Assembly (NCBI GenBank): GCA_017514665.1
Contig: JAFWIX010000001.1
Span: forward strand, 124,001 to 188,000
Length of the DNA: 64,000 nucleotides
Direction of reading: 5' to 3'
Source of the DNA: Candidatus Saccharimonadota bacterium
GTDB taxonomy: Bacteria; Patescibacteriota; Saccharimonadia; Saccharimonadales; Saccharimonadaceae
Made by a program: the position numbers and the translations under genes. The stretch's first letter is position 1, and each line of letters opens with the position of its first letter. Shown here in pieces: positions 41,461 through 50,970 of the stretch. Under the pieces are notes generated by a model. That model had not been told where the DNA came from and made no database searches. It saw nothing but the letters and a program-made list of their open reading frames with translations.

Positions 41461-43226
41461 AATGAGAACAGACAGAGCACTATAATGTTCGCCACCGCGA
41501 TACAAGCGACTACGCGAATCCCCCACTTGAACCAAGTTACGTAATCAACTTTAGCCAAGGCCAAGCCACCCATAATTGCACCACAGGTTGGTGTGATTAG
41601 GTTTACTAAGCCATTTGAGGCTACAATCGTCATGGCTGCCACGTTGGTACTGTAGCCCAAGTTGGCCGCCAACGGTGCGATAATTGGCGTTGATAGTGTC
41701 GCTAGGCCTGAAGACGACGGTACTAGTATTGACAACACAACGTGCAATAGATAGTTTAGTGGTACAAACGCCATTTCTGGCAATGTTGCCAACCAATCTG
41801 AAGCGTTGTAGATGATAAAGTTGTCCATCGAAGTTTGCGCCATCAATACAGAAGCGCCACGGGCCACTGCAATTACCAGCACTACGCCAATCATATCACT
41901 AGCACCAGACACAAAAGTATCTACAAATCCGTGTTCGCCTTGGCGATTGACGATGGCAATAATAATCGAAGCAATTAAGAACCACAAGGCTGCTTCGTAG
42001 AACCACCAAGCACCTAATGGCTCGCCGGTCAACCAACCAGTCCATTCATCAAAGAATGTAACACCAAAGTCACCCCAAGGAATAAATCCAACAATCATTA
42101 CAATGAAGGTTAGAGCAAACACTATGAGAGATACTTTTTGTTTGCCAGTTAGTTTTTCGTTGTCATCATTTGCTTCTAGATATTTTGAATACTTCTTTTC
42201 AGCTGCCGCCTGCTCGCGCAAACTCAAGAATGTTGAACCTTTGTCACGCTGTACTTTCTTGGCATATCTTATAGTAAAGAATGCCGAAATTGCCAACGTC
42301 GAGAGCCAGAGCACTGTAGCAATGAAGATAATCGTCCCTTGATTATATTCTACGCCAGCGGACTCCATTGCTGACAAGGCTACGCCTGTCGCAAACGGGT
42401 TGATTGTCGAACCAAGCACACCTGAACCCGCACCGAGCAAGATAGTTGCTACACCTACGAGTGGATCCATGCCGGCCGCAAACATAGTTGCAGCAATTAA
42501 TACATAGAAACCGACGCTTTCTTCTAGGAAACCATAGGTTGTGCCCATGATCGAGAAGATCAACATCAAGAGTAAGATTAGAATGTATTCTTTACCACGT
42601 AGTTTTTTCACCAAAACGCGAATACCGGTTTCGAGTGCCTTGGTCTTAGCCATAATTGCCAAGAAACCACCAAGGATCATTACAAAGATACATACATCGA
42701 TTGCATCACCAAAACCAAGGATTGGCGCTATCAAAACTTGATAAAGTTTTGCACCTACTACACCTGAACCATTAACGACTTCACAGGCTTCTTCGCCATT
42801 TGCTTCTTCACAAGCTTCAAGCGAATCATAAGTAGTAGTTTCTTCAGCGCTAGCAGTAGATTCATTGCCATAGGTTACGGTGCTTTCAATAGCTCCTTCG
42901 TCCGGCGCAATTACGCTCGCTTTGGTTTCGCCACCAGCTTCTACAATAGTAGCTTCGTTGCTTTCTTCGCTAGCGACTTCTTCACCCCCTGCTTCTGATT
43001 CCGATGCCTCTTCAGCAGAGCTTTCGGTTACCGATTCGCTTTCCAGTTCGCTAGCCTCAACTTCTTCGCTAGTGCTTTCATCTTCTGGTGGAATTGCCTG
43101 ATATTTCGCTTCAGGTAAAACATGTGTTAAAAGGCCCAAAACGATAATCAAAATCATGATAATCGAGTATGCTGAAAGCATTGCTCGAGTGCGCTTTTTA
43201 CTGCGACTTTTCTTCTTTTTTAGCAT
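41457..43226 (-). CDS. YfcC-family transporter, probable arginine/ornithine exchanger
   Basis: A 589-residue polytopic protein of the YfcC/DcuC-like family with 12 or so helices (for example FVMILGGFLAIMAKTKALE, GAGSGVLGSTINPFATGVAL, SSSGLATLSTPIIAPLAANL). The family includes arginine-ornithine antiporters. Being third in the arcB-arcA run makes arginine/ornithine exchange the best guess. A Glu/Ser-rich stretch of about 100 residues (about 45-150) is inserted after the first helix and should lie outside the membrane; this is not typical. AGAGGAG precedes the ATG, five bases after the arcA stop. Confidence 0.8.
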   Translation of the reverse strand: MLKKKKSRSKKRTRAMLSAYSIIMILIIVLGLLTHVLPEAKYQAIPPEDESTSEEVEASELESESVTESSAEEASESEAGGEEVASEESNEATIVEAGGETKASVIAPDEGAIESTVTYGNESTASAEETTTYDSLEACEEANGEEACEVVNGSGVVGAKLYQVLIAPILGFGDAIDVCIFVMILGGFLAIMAKTKALETGIRVLVKKLRGKEYILILLLMLIFSIMGTTYGFLEESVGFYVLIAATMFAAGMDPLVGVATILLGAGSGVLGSTINPFATGVALSAMESAGVEYNQGTIIFIATVLWLSTLAISAFFTIRYAKKVQRDKGSTFLSLREQAAAEKKYSKYLEANDDNEKLTGKQKVSLIVFALTFIVMIVGFIPWGDFGVTFFDEWTGWLTGEPLGAWWFYEAALWFLIASIIIAIVNRQGEHGFVDTFVSGASDMIGVVLVIAVARGASVLMAQTSMDNFIIYNASDWLATLPEMAFVPLNYLLHVVLSILVPSSSGLATLSTPIIAPLAANLGYSTNVAAMTIVASNGLVNLITPTCGAIMGGLALAKVDYVTWFKWGIRVVACIAVANIIVLCLFSL

Positions 43227-43231
43227 TTATT

Positions 43232-44461
43232 TTATATCTCCTCTCTTATTAATGCCATTGACATACAATGCGAACCACCGCGACCTCTCGATAGCTCGGA
43301 ACTTGGTATTTCGATTACTTTTATGCCATGCCTCCTTAATGTTTGATTAGTTACGTAATTACGGTCATAGGCGATTACTACGCCCGGTCTAATACATAAT
43401 AAATTCACACCGTCGCTCCATTGTTCGCGTTCTGCATCAATTCGGCGGCCATTACCACATTTAATTAAATCAACTTTATGCAAATGCAAATACTTTTCCA
43501 AAACTTTTTGCAAACTTTGGCGAATTTCAACGATTTCTACTTCGCCACCATGCCCAGGTGTGATTTCGTAAATTGTCGAGATGTCCATAATGGCATCCTG
43601 TACGGCAAATTTATCCACATCTACCTGTGTCATCACGGTGTCTAGGTGCATGAAGCTTCTTTCGTCTGGAATATCGATTGCGAGGACATATTTAAAGTCA
43701 TTACTTTTGTCTTTAAATAGGTCTTTAGCAAAATTCGCAATCGCATCTGGCTCGGTGCGTTGTGAAATACCAATCGCCACCACTTCTTTGGATAGCACCT
43801 GAATATCGCCACCCTCAATTGAATATGGCTCGTTGCGGTCATAATAAATTTTAGTATCTTCATAAAATGGATGATATTTATATATATATTCTGCAAAAAT
43901 CGACTCCCTAGTCCTCGTCACCGACCACATTCTGTGTATTGTTGCACCATGACCTACAGTTGCCATCGGATCGCGTTGGAAATAAATATTAGGAATTGGG
44001 TCGAGAATCATTTTGCCAGTATCCCTAGCTGCATAAAAACCTGAAATAGCCTTTAATTTCTTCAGCTCCGAGATATCTATACCAGCAATACACTTTTGTA
44101 CCATTTCGCGGGTGTCTTTGATACCATTAAGAAAATCAAAACAATGCTTGGCTACTTTGGGTGAAGTTACCCCAGCTTCGGCAATAAATTGTTCCAAAAA
44201 TTTTCTCCTCACCGTTCGACCGCCCGCCTCAATAGCTTCTGCTGCCAAATCAGTTAAATATACTACTTCGATACCCTCATTTCTTAATGCATTAGCGTAG
44301 GCATCGTGTTCTTGTTGGGCAATTTTCAGATACGGAATATCATCAAACAACAGTCTTTCTAATGTATTTGGCGTCAAATTCAAAAATTCGTCGCCTGGGC
44401 GATGCACTAACACTTTTTTCAGTGGTGCAATTTCGCTAAAATTTGTAATTGAATGTCGCAC
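43232..44461 (-). CDS. arcA: Arginine deiminase
   Basis: A 409-residue enzyme converting arginine to citrulline and ammonia. The guanidino-modifying fold is seen in KKVLVHRPGDEFLNLTP, FQRDPMATVGHGATIHRM, EGGDIQVLSKEVVAIGIS, MHLDTVMTQVD and the C-terminal catalytic cysteine in GRGGSHCMSM (about residue 399). Length is typical. It starts with GTG, overlapping the arcB stop by one base (TAGTG), with AAGGAGG upstream. It is the first step of the arginine deiminase pathway encoded here. Confidence 0.96.
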   Translation of the reverse strand: MRHSITNFSEIAPLKKVLVHRPGDEFLNLTPNTLERLLFDDIPYLKIAQQEHDAYANALRNEGIEVVYLTDLAAEAIEAGGRTVRRKFLEQFIAEAGVTSPKVAKHCFDFLNGIKDTREMVQKCIAGIDISELKKLKAISGFYAARDTGKMILDPIPNIYFQRDPMATVGHGATIHRMWSVTRTRESIFAEYIYKYHPFYEDTKIYYDRNEPYSIEGGDIQVLSKEVVAIGISQRTEPDAIANFAKDLFKDKSNDFKYVLAIDIPDERSFMHLDTVMTQVDVDKFAVQDAIMDISTIYEITPGHGGEVEIVEIRQSLQKVLEKYLHLHKVDLIKCGNGRRIDAEREQWSDGVNLLCIRPGVVIAYDRNYVTNQTLRRHGIKVIEIPSSELSRGRGGSHCMSMALIREEI

Positions 44462-45462
44462 TATTTTTCCTCCTTTTTATTTAGTGTTAAGAACATCACG
44501 GTTTTGATTGTGTGCATACGGTTTTCTGCCTCTTCAAATACGATTGATTTCTCTGATTCAAACACTTCGTTAGTTACTTCCATCTCGGTCAGACCAAACA
44601 CCTCATGAATATCTTGAGCAATCGACGTGTTAAGGTCATGGAATGATGGTAGGCAGTGCAAAAGTACTGTCTCTGGTTTTGCATTGTTCATCATTTTCAT
44701 ATTTACTTGATAAGGTTTCAAAAGCTCAATTCTTTCGCCCCACTTTTCTTTGTTTTCGCCGAGTGACAGCCAGACGTCAGTGTAAATTGCATCTGCTTTA
44801 CCGTTTAGGGCATCCACATCATCAGTAATTGTAATCTTGCAATTATTTTGTTCGGCAATTGGTTGGCATTTTTTCACAATATCATCAGACGGTTTCAAAT
44901 CATTTGGCCCGCAGGCAATAAAATTTACACCCATTCGTGCGCTCATCGCCATGAGGGAATTACATACATTATTATGCGTATCACCCACAAATGCTAAAGT
45001 CAAGCCTTCAAGTTTACCAAAATGTTCTTCCAAAGTCATAAAATCCGCCAAAGCTTGGGTTGGGTGGCATTCGTCGGTCAGGCCATTCCATACCGGCACA
45101 TCAGAATATTTTGCCAAATCATCAACTACTTTTTGGTCAAAACCGCGATATTCAATGCCATCATAAATGCGCGACAATACTCGTGCGGTGTCAGCAATCG
45201 ATTCTTTATGTCCCATTTGCGAGCCACTTGGGTCCAAAAAAGTGACTCCCATGCCAAGGTCATATCCTGCCACTTCAAACGAACATCTCGTCCTCGTAGA
45301 AGTCTTTTCAAACAAAATCGCAATATTTTTGTTTGGAAAAACTTTGTGATTTATCCCCACTTTTTTCATTTTTTTGAATTCTTTTGCTATTTTTAGCATA
45401 TAGCGAAGCTCGTCTTCGCTAAAATCCAGAATCCTTAAGAAATCTCTCCCATAAAAATTCAT
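44461..45462 (-). CDS. arcB: Ornithine carbamoyltransferase (catabolic)
   Basis: A 333-residue enzyme with the carbamoyl-phosphate site EKTSTRTRCSFEVAGYDLG, the GSQMGHKESIADTARVL segment, and the ornithine site HCLPSFHD. In the deiminase pathway it runs in the phosphorolytic direction, citrulline plus phosphate to ornithine plus carbamoyl-phosphate. Length is typical. It is first in the arcB-arcA-YfcC run. ATP formation needs carbamate kinase (arcC), not found in this window. The promoter is unclear; a TATAAT lies about 25 bases upstream. Confidence 0.95.
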   Translation of the reverse strand: MNFYGRDFLRILDFSEDELRYMLKIAKEFKKMKKVGINHKVFPNKNIAILFEKTSTRTRCSFEVAGYDLGMGVTFLDPSGSQMGHKESIADTARVLSRIYDGIEYRGFDQKVVDDLAKYSDVPVWNGLTDECHPTQALADFMTLEEHFGKLEGLTLAFVGDTHNNVCNSLMAMSARMGVNFIACGPNDLKPSDDIVKKCQPIAEQNNCKITITDDVDALNGKADAIYTDVWLSLGENKEKWGERIELLKPYQVNMKMMNNAKPETVLLHCLPSFHDLNTSIAQDIHEVFGLTEMEVTNEVFESEKSIVFEEAENRMHTIKTVMFLTLNKKEEK

Positions 45463-45503
45463 TTGATGCCCTTCATTTATGTCTTTATTATATATTATTC
45501 TTA

Positions 45504-45512
45504 TGCTATAAT
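45504..45512 (+). promoter_or_regulatory. Extended -10 promoter of the 264-residue membrane protein gene
   Basis: TGCTATAAT ending 25 bases before the ATG; the short leader has AAGGAA. Confidence 0.5.
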
Positions 45513-45537
45513 CAATACATTAAATAAGGAAATTTTT

Positions 45538-46332
45538 ATGGATCCAAAAGAAAATAATTCGAAATGGGATAAACTGTCTGAGTTTGATCCTATTTCCAAT
45601 GAACCGGCTCCAGTAGCTCCCATGCAAGCTACCGTTGCCACTCCAGCCGTTGAGCCATTGCATACGCCCGAGCCTCAACCACAACCAGCCCCCACTCCTC
45701 CACCAGTTGACTACAATAAACAAATGAAAACCTCCAAAACTATCTCCATAGTTATGTGCGTTTTGGCTGGTGTGTTTCTTTGTGTGGGCGTTGGCGGCGC
45801 GATTTTAGCCTTAGCCGCCAATAATACCATTAATCAACAAGACGAAATTATTGCCAACCAAGATGAAATCATCAGCGCGGTTGCCAATTCTATGGGCGTT
45901 GCCGAAATTAATTCCGTCGACGATTTGCCTACTCTTGCTCCTACTACTGGCTATATCTACATTAGCGACTGGGGAATCAAAATTCAAGTTCCTGACAGCA
46001 TCAAGACTGTTAGCTATATTTTGAATGCCAATTATCGCCCATCAATCTGTTTTAATGCTAATGATGCCGGTTTACAATATTTACCAGACTTTGCCAACAT
46101 CGCCAAAAACCCGGGCGGCATGGGCTGCCTCACTCGCGTTGCTGTTTCTGAAGGCAATGCCGACACCGATGGCAATAGTTTCGGTGAACAAGTCTTCACT
46201 AGTGACGATTATAATTACTTCTATACCTTACCGCGCGTCTTTAGTACTGAACCAGCTGATCAAGGTGTTGAAAATTCTGTTATCAACGTTATTAAAAACA
46301 TGCTCACCAAAAACGTCTCCTCATACAAGTAA
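45538..46332 (+). CDS. Single-pass membrane protein with Pro-rich N-terminus, unknown
   Basis: A 264-residue protein with a Pro-rich cytoplasmic part of about 60 residues, a transmembrane helix near 70-92 (SIVMCVLAGVFLCVGVGGA), a short repeat (NQQDEIIANQDEIISAV) that may be helical, and an outer domain ending at residue 264. I chose the ATG at 45538 with AAGGAA upstream. Its plan resembles the zinc-ribbon protein at 38142 (Pro-rich linker, helix, outer domain with a LPSxxx-like end), so the two may be distant relatives. Function unknown. Confidence 0.7.
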   Translation: MDPKENNSKWDKLSEFDPISNEPAPVAPMQATVATPAVEPLHTPEPQPQPAPTPPPVDYNKQMKTSKTISIVMCVLAGVFLCVGVGGAILALAANNTINQQDEIIANQDEIISAVANSMGVAEINSVDDLPTLAPTTGYIYISDWGIKIQVPDSIKTVSYILNANYRPSICFNANDAGLQYLPDFANIAKNPGGMGCLTRVAVSEGNADTDGNSFGEQVFTSDDYNYFYTLPRVFSTEPADQGVENSVINVIKNMLTKNVSSYK

Positions 46333-46337
46333 AAGTA

Positions 46338-46346
46338 TGATATAAT
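46338..46346 (+). promoter_or_regulatory. Extended -10 promoter of rny
   Basis: TGATATAAT; about 75 bases of AT-rich leader follow before the rny ATG. Confidence 0.55.
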
Positions 46347-46428
46347 AGAAGCGGAAATTTATTAATTTATATTATTTGTTAACCCGTTGGTATAGAGAAA
46401 AATATCAACACAATTAGAAAAGAGGAAT

Positions 46429-47946
46429 ATGGAAATAGCTGCAATTATCATCGCCGCTGTCGCGGGTCTTGGTGTAGGTGCCGGTGGAATTTTTGCTTAC
46501 AACAAGCGAAACGAGTCAGGCGGTAAGAACAAAGCCGACGATCTCGTTCGCAAAGCCAAACACGAAGCTTCCGAGATTGTTTTAAAAGCCAAAAAAGAAG
46601 CTAGCGAAATCAGTGAAAAATCTCGCCGCGAAGAATCCGAGCATCGTCGTGAATGGAAGAAAACCGAAAATCGTCTCGCCGAACGCGAAACTGCTCTCGA
46701 TAGTAAGCTCGACCAAATCGAGAAAAAATCCGAAAAACTCGTCAAGCAAGAAAAGGAAATCGACGAACTCAAAAACGAAATCCGCGATATTCGCACCAAA
46801 CAACAAGAAAAGCTCGAAAAAATTGCCGGCCTCACTAAAAGTGACGCTCGCGACAAACTTATGCAGATGACCGAGCGCGATATCAAACACGACTTAGTCG
46901 GCTTAGTCGCCAAAGAGCAAAAAGAAATTCAACATGATGTCGATGAGACCGCTCAATCTATTTTACTTACCGCTATGGAACGTATGTCTTCTGAGGTAAC
47001 CGCAGACCGCACTGTCACCGCGCTCAAATTACCAGACGACGAAATCAAAGGTCGTATTATCGGTAAAGAAGGTCGCAACATTCAAGCTTTGCAACGTGCC
47101 ACCGGTGTCGATATCTTAGTTGATGACACTCCGGGTATGGTAGTTTTATCTAGCTTCGATCCAGTACGTCGCCAAGTCGCGCGTTACGCTTTGGAACGTT
47201 TAATGAAAGACGGTCGTATCAATCCTTCTTCTATTGAATCTGCCGTCCAGAAAGCCGAAAAGGAAATCGAAAAAGAAATCGTCCGCGCCGGTGAAGATGC
47301 TGCGCGTGAAGTTGGTGTAGTTGGCATCCCACGTGAGATTTTACACTTGCTTGGCGAACTCAAATTTCGCACTAGCTATGGTCAAAATGTTTTGTTACAC
47401 TCCATTGAAATGGCTCACATCGCTGGCATGATCGCCGAAGAGATTGGCGCCGATAAGCGCATTACCAAGACGGCTACTTTGCTTCATGATGTTGGTAAAG
47501 CCGTTACTCACAAGATTGAAGGCAAACACGCCGAAATCGGCGCCGAACTTGCCAAAAAATACGGCATGAGTGACGAAATCGTTCACGCCATGGCTGCTCA
47601 TCATAATGACATCGAGCCTACCACGCCAGAGGCCATCATTGTCAAGATTGTTGATGCCATTTCAGCTGCTCGCCCTGGTGCTCGCAACATCTCTGCCGAG
47701 AACTTTGCCGAACGCATGCGCGATCTCGAAAATATTGCCACCAGTTTCCCTGGCATCGACAAGGCCTTTGCCATCTCTGCCGGCCGTGAAATTCGCGTCA
47801 TTGTTGAGCCTCATCAAATTGACGATCTTTCCGCTCTCAAACTCGCTCGCGATATTGCTGATAAAATCGAAGCTACTATGAGTTATCCAGGCATTATCAA
47901 AGTTAATGTCATTCGCGAGACTCGCGCTATAGAATATGCTAAGTAG
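46429..47946 (+). CDS. rny: Ribonuclease Y
   Basis: A 505-residue endoribonuclease that starts mRNA decay. An N-terminal helix (about 2-24) anchors it, residues about 30-165 are a long charged coiled coil, a KH domain follows (DEIKGRIIGKEGRNIQALQ), and an HD domain carries TATLLHDVGKAVTHKIEG. Length matches Firmicutes RNase Y. AAAGAGGA precedes the ATG. Its stop lies inside the next gene (11-base overlap). Confidence 0.96.
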   Translation: MEIAAIIIAAVAGLGVGAGGIFAYNKRNESGGKNKADDLVRKAKHEASEIVLKAKKEASEISEKSRREESEHRREWKKTENRLAERETALDSKLDQIEKKSEKLVKQEKEIDELKNEIRDIRTKQQEKLEKIAGLTKSDARDKLMQMTERDIKHDLVGLVAKEQKEIQHDVDETAQSILLTAMERMSSEVTADRTVTALKLPDDEIKGRIIGKEGRNIQALQRATGVDILVDDTPGMVVLSSFDPVRRQVARYALERLMKDGRINPSSIESAVQKAEKEIEKEIVRAGEDAAREVGVVGIPREILHLLGELKFRTSYGQNVLLHSIEMAHIAGMIAEEIGADKRITKTATLLHDVGKAVTHKIEGKHAEIGAELAKKYGMSDEIVHAMAAHHNDIEPTTPEAIIVKIVDAISAARPGARNISAENFAERMRDLENIATSFPGIDKAFAISAGREIRVIVEPHQIDDLSALKLARDIADKIEATMSYPGIIKVNVIRETRAIEYAK

Positions 47947-48505
47947 CGATTTTGCTGAGTGGGTAAATAGTTTTGGAATCTTTGGGCCATTAGTATATAT
48001 AATGGCTCAAATTTTACAGATGGTTATTGCTCCCATCCCTGGCCAGGTCATCACCGCTACTGGCGGTTATTTATTCGGTTGGTGGGGCGTGCTTTGGACT
48101 CTTATCGGTACTGCCGTTGGTGGCTTTATCGTTTTTTGGCTCGCTCGTAAATTTGGTCGCTCGCTTATCGAGAAATTCTTTAAAAAATCCGCTATTAATA
48201 AATTCGAATTTATTTTTAACAAAGATGCCACCTTTATTATCTTTATCATTTTTCTCGTGCCCGGTCTTCCCGATGATCTCATCTGTTTTATGGCCGGTCT
48301 CACCAAAGTTCCCATCAAGACTCTTGTCGTTATATTATTGCTAGGCCACTTACCATCGATTGTCGTTACCAACTACATCGGTGCCGGTCTTGACGACGCC
48401 AATCTCACCCCTATTGTGGTTACCACCATTATAATTGTCATTATTTTCGCTCTTTGCATCTGGCAAAAAGAGCGCATTATCAATTTTCTCTCAAAAACCT
48501 CTTGA
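47936..48505 (+). CDS. DedA/VTT-domain membrane protein
   Basis: A 189-residue protein with five or six hydrophobic segments and the VTT signature GQVITATGGYLFGWWGVLWT followed by GGFIVFWLARKFGRSL, as in TVP38/TMEM64. Members of this group move lipids, including undecaprenyl phosphate in some bacteria. UppP and MurJ nearby make undecaprenyl-phosphate recycling an attractive but unproven role. It overlaps rny by 11 bases and has no separate Shine-Dalgarno. Confidence 0.8.
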   Translation: MLSSDFAEWVNSFGIFGPLVYIMAQILQMVIAPIPGQVITATGGYLFGWWGVLWTLIGTAVGGFIVFWLARKFGRSLIEKFFKKSAINKFEFIFNKDATFIIFIIFLVPGLPDDLICFMAGLTKVPIKTLVVILLLGHLPSIVVTNYIGAGLDDANLTPIVVTTIIIVIIFALCIWQKERIINFLSKTS

Positions 48506-48530
48506 CATTTTTTGCTTGAGGCCATAAGAT
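48502..48530 (+). promoter_or_regulatory. Promoter of the 67-residue protein gene
   Basis: Consensus TTGACA, 17 bases, TAAGAT. It overlaps the end of the VTT gene. AAAGGAGG follows before the ATG. Confidence 0.6.
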
Positions 48531-48559
48531 AGAGATATATACTAATTAAAGGAGGAAAT

Positions 48560-48763
48560 ATGGCCTACAAACATACCAACAGTAAGGGAATTGTCTATCA
48601 CCTTCGCAAGATGGATGTCGTTCTTCGTGGCGGCAAGCAACAGACTATCTACTTCTTCACCAAAGATGCAAATGGTGGCAAAGGTACCCCTTGCGATCTT
48701 CCATCCGATCGTGTTGTAAATGAGAACCCACGCAACGGTTTCTTGACTCTTAAGAAGAAATAA
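48560..48763 (+). CDS. Small conserved-looking basic protein, unknown
   Basis: A 67-residue basic protein (starts MAYKHTNSKGIVYHLRK; ends GFLTLKKK) with no membrane segment. It is not a spurious frame: it has a consensus -35/-10, one of the best Shine-Dalgarno sites in the window (AAAGGAGG), and its own terminator, so it is probably made in quantity. The beta-rich pattern with RGGKQQTIYFF suggests a small nucleic-acid or ribosome-binding protein, but that is a guess. Confidence 0.75.
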   Translation: MAYKHTNSKGIVYHLRKMDVVLRGGKQQTIYFFTKDANGGKGTPCDLPSDRVVNENPRNGFLTLKKK

Positions 48764-48783
48764 TCATTAGTTATTTCACTAGG

Positions 48784-48815
48784 TCTTCCTCGTTTTTTTC
48801 GGGGAAGATTTTTTT
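48784..48815 (+). terminator. Rho-independent terminator of the small-protein gene
   Basis: TCTTCCTCG pairs with CGGGGAAGA (one G-T pair) around a T7 loop, followed by seven T residues. Confidence 0.85.
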
Positions 48816-48822
48816 GAAAGTA

Positions 48823-48831
48823 TGATATAAT
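48823..48831 (+). promoter_or_regulatory. Extended -10 promoter of tRNA-Pro(TGG)
   Basis: TGATATAAT ending eight bases before the mature tRNA 5' end, leaving almost no 5' leader. Confidence 0.65.
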
Positions 48832-48839
48832 ATATAAAT

Positions 48840-48915
48840 CGGGGCGTGGCACAGTTGGTAGCGCGCTGCGTTTGGGACGCAGAGGTCGCAGGTTCAAGTC
48901 CTGTCGCCCCGACCA
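48840..48915 (+). tRNA. tRNA-Pro (anticodon TGG)
   Basis: A 76-base cloverleaf. The acceptor stem pairs CGGGGCG with CGCCCCG; the anticodon stem CTGCG/CGCAG encloses TTTGGGA with anticodon TGG; the T arm is GCAGGTTCAAGTCCTGT. CCA is encoded. It reads most proline codons. A two-hairpin element and ftsH follow, with no terminator between. Confidence 0.95.
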
Positions 48916-48916
48916 G

Positions 48917-49019
48917 ACGAGTTTTCGAGCAAAGAAAACAAACTTAGTTGTTTTCTTTCGAGAAAACGAGGATGGAAGACTTTTTACGAACGAAGTAAGT
49001 AAAAAGTCTACCAGATAAG
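48917..49019 (+). ncRNA. Two-hairpin structured element between tRNA-Pro and ftsH (E3)
   Basis: Hairpin A: an 11-base stem 48931-48941 with 48948-48958, plus an outer stem GTTTTC/GAAAAC (48921-48926 with 48962-48967). Hairpin B: an 11-base stem 48977-48987 with 48999-49009 and loop GAACGAAGTAA, extended by TGG/CCA across one A-A mismatch. A near-copy with different but still pairing stems lies at 54266-54361. GAGG directly abuts an eight-codon frame (48972-48998, MEDFLRTK). It may be a tRNA 3' trailer, an mRNA leader, or both. Confidence 0.5.
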
Positions 49020-49041
49020 ATTTATTAAAGAGACTTTAATT

Positions 49042-50952
49042 ATGCCTAAAAAACCACAACCTCAAAAACCCAACCAATCTTCCGTTAGTAATACTTCTCG
49101 TACGATAGTCTTTACTTTTTTGCTAGTCCTCTGTGGTATGGCAATTTTTTCTGTGCTCAATCAATCTTCGCCCACCGAAGAAGTTGCTCTTTCTGACGTC
49201 ATCTCCCGTGCTAATACCGAGAACAGCGATATTTCCAAAATTACCGTCAAGGGTACTGAACTCGAAATTACCCTGAAGGATCAAGATAAACCCACCCAAG
49301 TTTCTCGCAAAGACCCTTCCGGCACTCTTTACGAACAGGGTCTAGTAGATCATTGTGTCGATCTTAGCGGTGACGAGCTCGCCGATTGCAATTCCAAATA
49401 TCCCGCTATTGAATACGTTGAAGCAGTTGATGTCTGGGGTATTGTGCTTGATGTCGCCATCATCTTCTTGCCCATCATTGCCATCATCATTTTCTTTAAA
49501 TATATGATGGGTCAAGCTCAATCCATGAACAATCAAAACATGGGTTTCGGCAAATCCAAAGCCAGATTATATGGCCCAGACAAAAAGAAAATTACTTTTA
49601 AAGATGTCGCCGGTAATGAATCTGCCAAACAAGATCTCGCCGAAATTGTTGATTTTCTCAAAAGCCCCAAGAAATACGAAAAACTTGGCGCCAAAATTCC
49701 GCGCGGTGTTTTGTTGGCCGGCGATCCAGGTACTGGTAAGACTTTAATGGCGCGCGCTGTTGCTGGTGAAGCTAGCGTTCCGTTCTTTAGCATTTCTGGT
49801 TCCGAATTTGCCGAAATGTTCGTCGGTGTCGGCGCTTCTCGTGTTCGTGACCTCTTTAGTAAGGCCAAGAAAAACGCTCCGAGCATTATCTTTATTGACG
49901 AAATTGATGCTGTCGCCCACAAACGCGATGCTCGCGGTGGTGCCGGCAGGGAAGATGAGCAGACTCTAAATCAAATCCTCGTCGAGATGGACGGTTTTGA
50001 TAATGATTCTGGCGTAATAGTTATGGCCGCGACCAACCGTGTCGACATGCTCGACAAAGCCCTACTCCGTCCAGGCCGTTTTGATCGTCATGTTAATGTC
50101 ACTTTACCAGAACGCAAAGATCGCCTTGAAATTCTCAAAGTTCACTTTAAAAATAAACCAGTTACCGAAGAGGTCGACCTTGACATCCTTGCTGCCAAGA
50201 CTGCTGGCTCTTCTGGCGCCGATCTTGCCAACATCGCTAACGAAGCTGCTATCACTGCCGCCCGTGAAAATCATGACAAGATTACTGCCGGCGACATCAC
50301 TGAAGCTTTTGAACGTGTTGCTATTGGTCCTGAACGCAAATCCAAAGCCATGAACGAGCAAGAACGCAAAATTACTGCTTATCACGAGGCTGGCCATGCC
50401 ATCGTTGGACACGTTTTGCCAGATAGCGATCCGGTTCACAAAGTTACCATTATCCCACGCGGCCGCACTGGTGGTGTTACTTGGTTCTTGCCACCCGAAG
50501 ATCGCAGTTATAAGAATATTTACGAACTCAAAGATGTCTTGGCTCGCGCCATGGGTGGTCGTGTTGCCGAAAAGATTATCTTTGGTAAAGATGCCGTCAC
50601 CACTGGTGCTGGTTCCGATCTCAAAAATGTCGCCGAACTCGCCAAGGGTATGATTGTAGAAGAAGGCATGGGTGATAAGACTCGCAATCGCGTCTTCCTC
50701 GATCCAGATACCGGTTATTATACTATCACCACTGGTAAACCTTATTCCGAAAAAACCGCCGAACTCATCGATGCCGAAATCAAATCTCTCACCGATGAAG
50801 CTGCCACTCGCGCCGAAGCTGTACTAAAAGCCAATACTGAAATCCTTGATAAACTCGCTGCCGCTCTCCTCGAGCACGAGACGCTTGAAGAGGCCGAATT
50901 AGCACCTATTCTAAAAGGTGCAACTTTGCCTACATCTGCTAAACTACATTAG
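49042..50952 (+). CDS. ftsH: ATP-dependent zinc metalloprotease FtsH
   Basis: A 636-residue membrane protease. Two helices (about 20-38 and 133-155) flank an outer domain; the AAA domain has Walker A GDPGTGKT (about 227-234), Walker [11 protein letters not shown] and the second region [19 protein letters not shown]; the zinc site is HEAGH (448-452) with the third ligand in GAGSDLKNV. It degrades misfolded or regulatory membrane proteins. AAAGAGA lies before the ATG. The gene lies downstream of tRNA-Pro and element E3 without an obvious promoter of its own. Confidence 0.97.
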   Translation: MPKKPQPQKPNQSSVSNTSRTIVFTFLLVLCGMAIFSVLNQSSPTEEVALSDVISRANTENSDISKITVKGTELEITLKDQDKPTQVSRKDPSGTLYEQGLVDHCVDLSGDELADCNSKYPAIEYVEAVDVWGIVLDVAIIFLPIIAIIIFFKYMMGQAQSMNNQNMGFGKSKARLYGPDKKKITFKDVAGNESAKQDLAEIVDFLKSPKKYEKLGAKIPRGVLLAGDPGTGKTLMARAVAGEASVPFFSISGSEFAEMFVGVGASRVRDLFSKAKKNAPSIIFIDEIDAVAHKRDARGGAGREDEQTLNQILVEMDGFDNDSGVIVMAATNRVDMLDKALLRPGRFDRHVNVTLPERKDRLEILKVHFKNKPVTEEVDLDILAAKTAGSSGADLANIANEAAITAARENHDKITAGDITEAFERVAIGPERKSKAMNEQERKITAYHEAGHAIVGHVLPDSDPVHKVTIIPRGRTGGVTWFLPPEDRSYKNIYELKDVLARAMGGRVAEKIIFGKDAVTTGAGSDLKNVAELAKGMIVEEGMGDKTRNRVFLDPDTGYYTITTGKPYSEKTAELIDAEIKSLTDEAATRAEAVLKANTEILDKLAAALLEHETLEEAELAPILKGATLPTSAKLH

Positions 50953-50954
50953 TG

Positions 50955-50963
50955 TGCTATAAT
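50955..50963 (+). promoter_or_regulatory. Extended -10 promoter of murJ
   Basis: TGCTATAAT ending seven bases before the ATG. The gap (taagagg) also has a Shine-Dalgarno-like AGAGG. Confidence 0.55.
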
Positions 50964-50970
50964 TAAGAGG

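Noticed and set aside
48931-48958. Hairpin A of E3 as a simple tRNA terminator
   Set aside because: It is followed by CGAGAAAACG and not by a T run, and the same order of hairpins recurs in E4 with different sequence.
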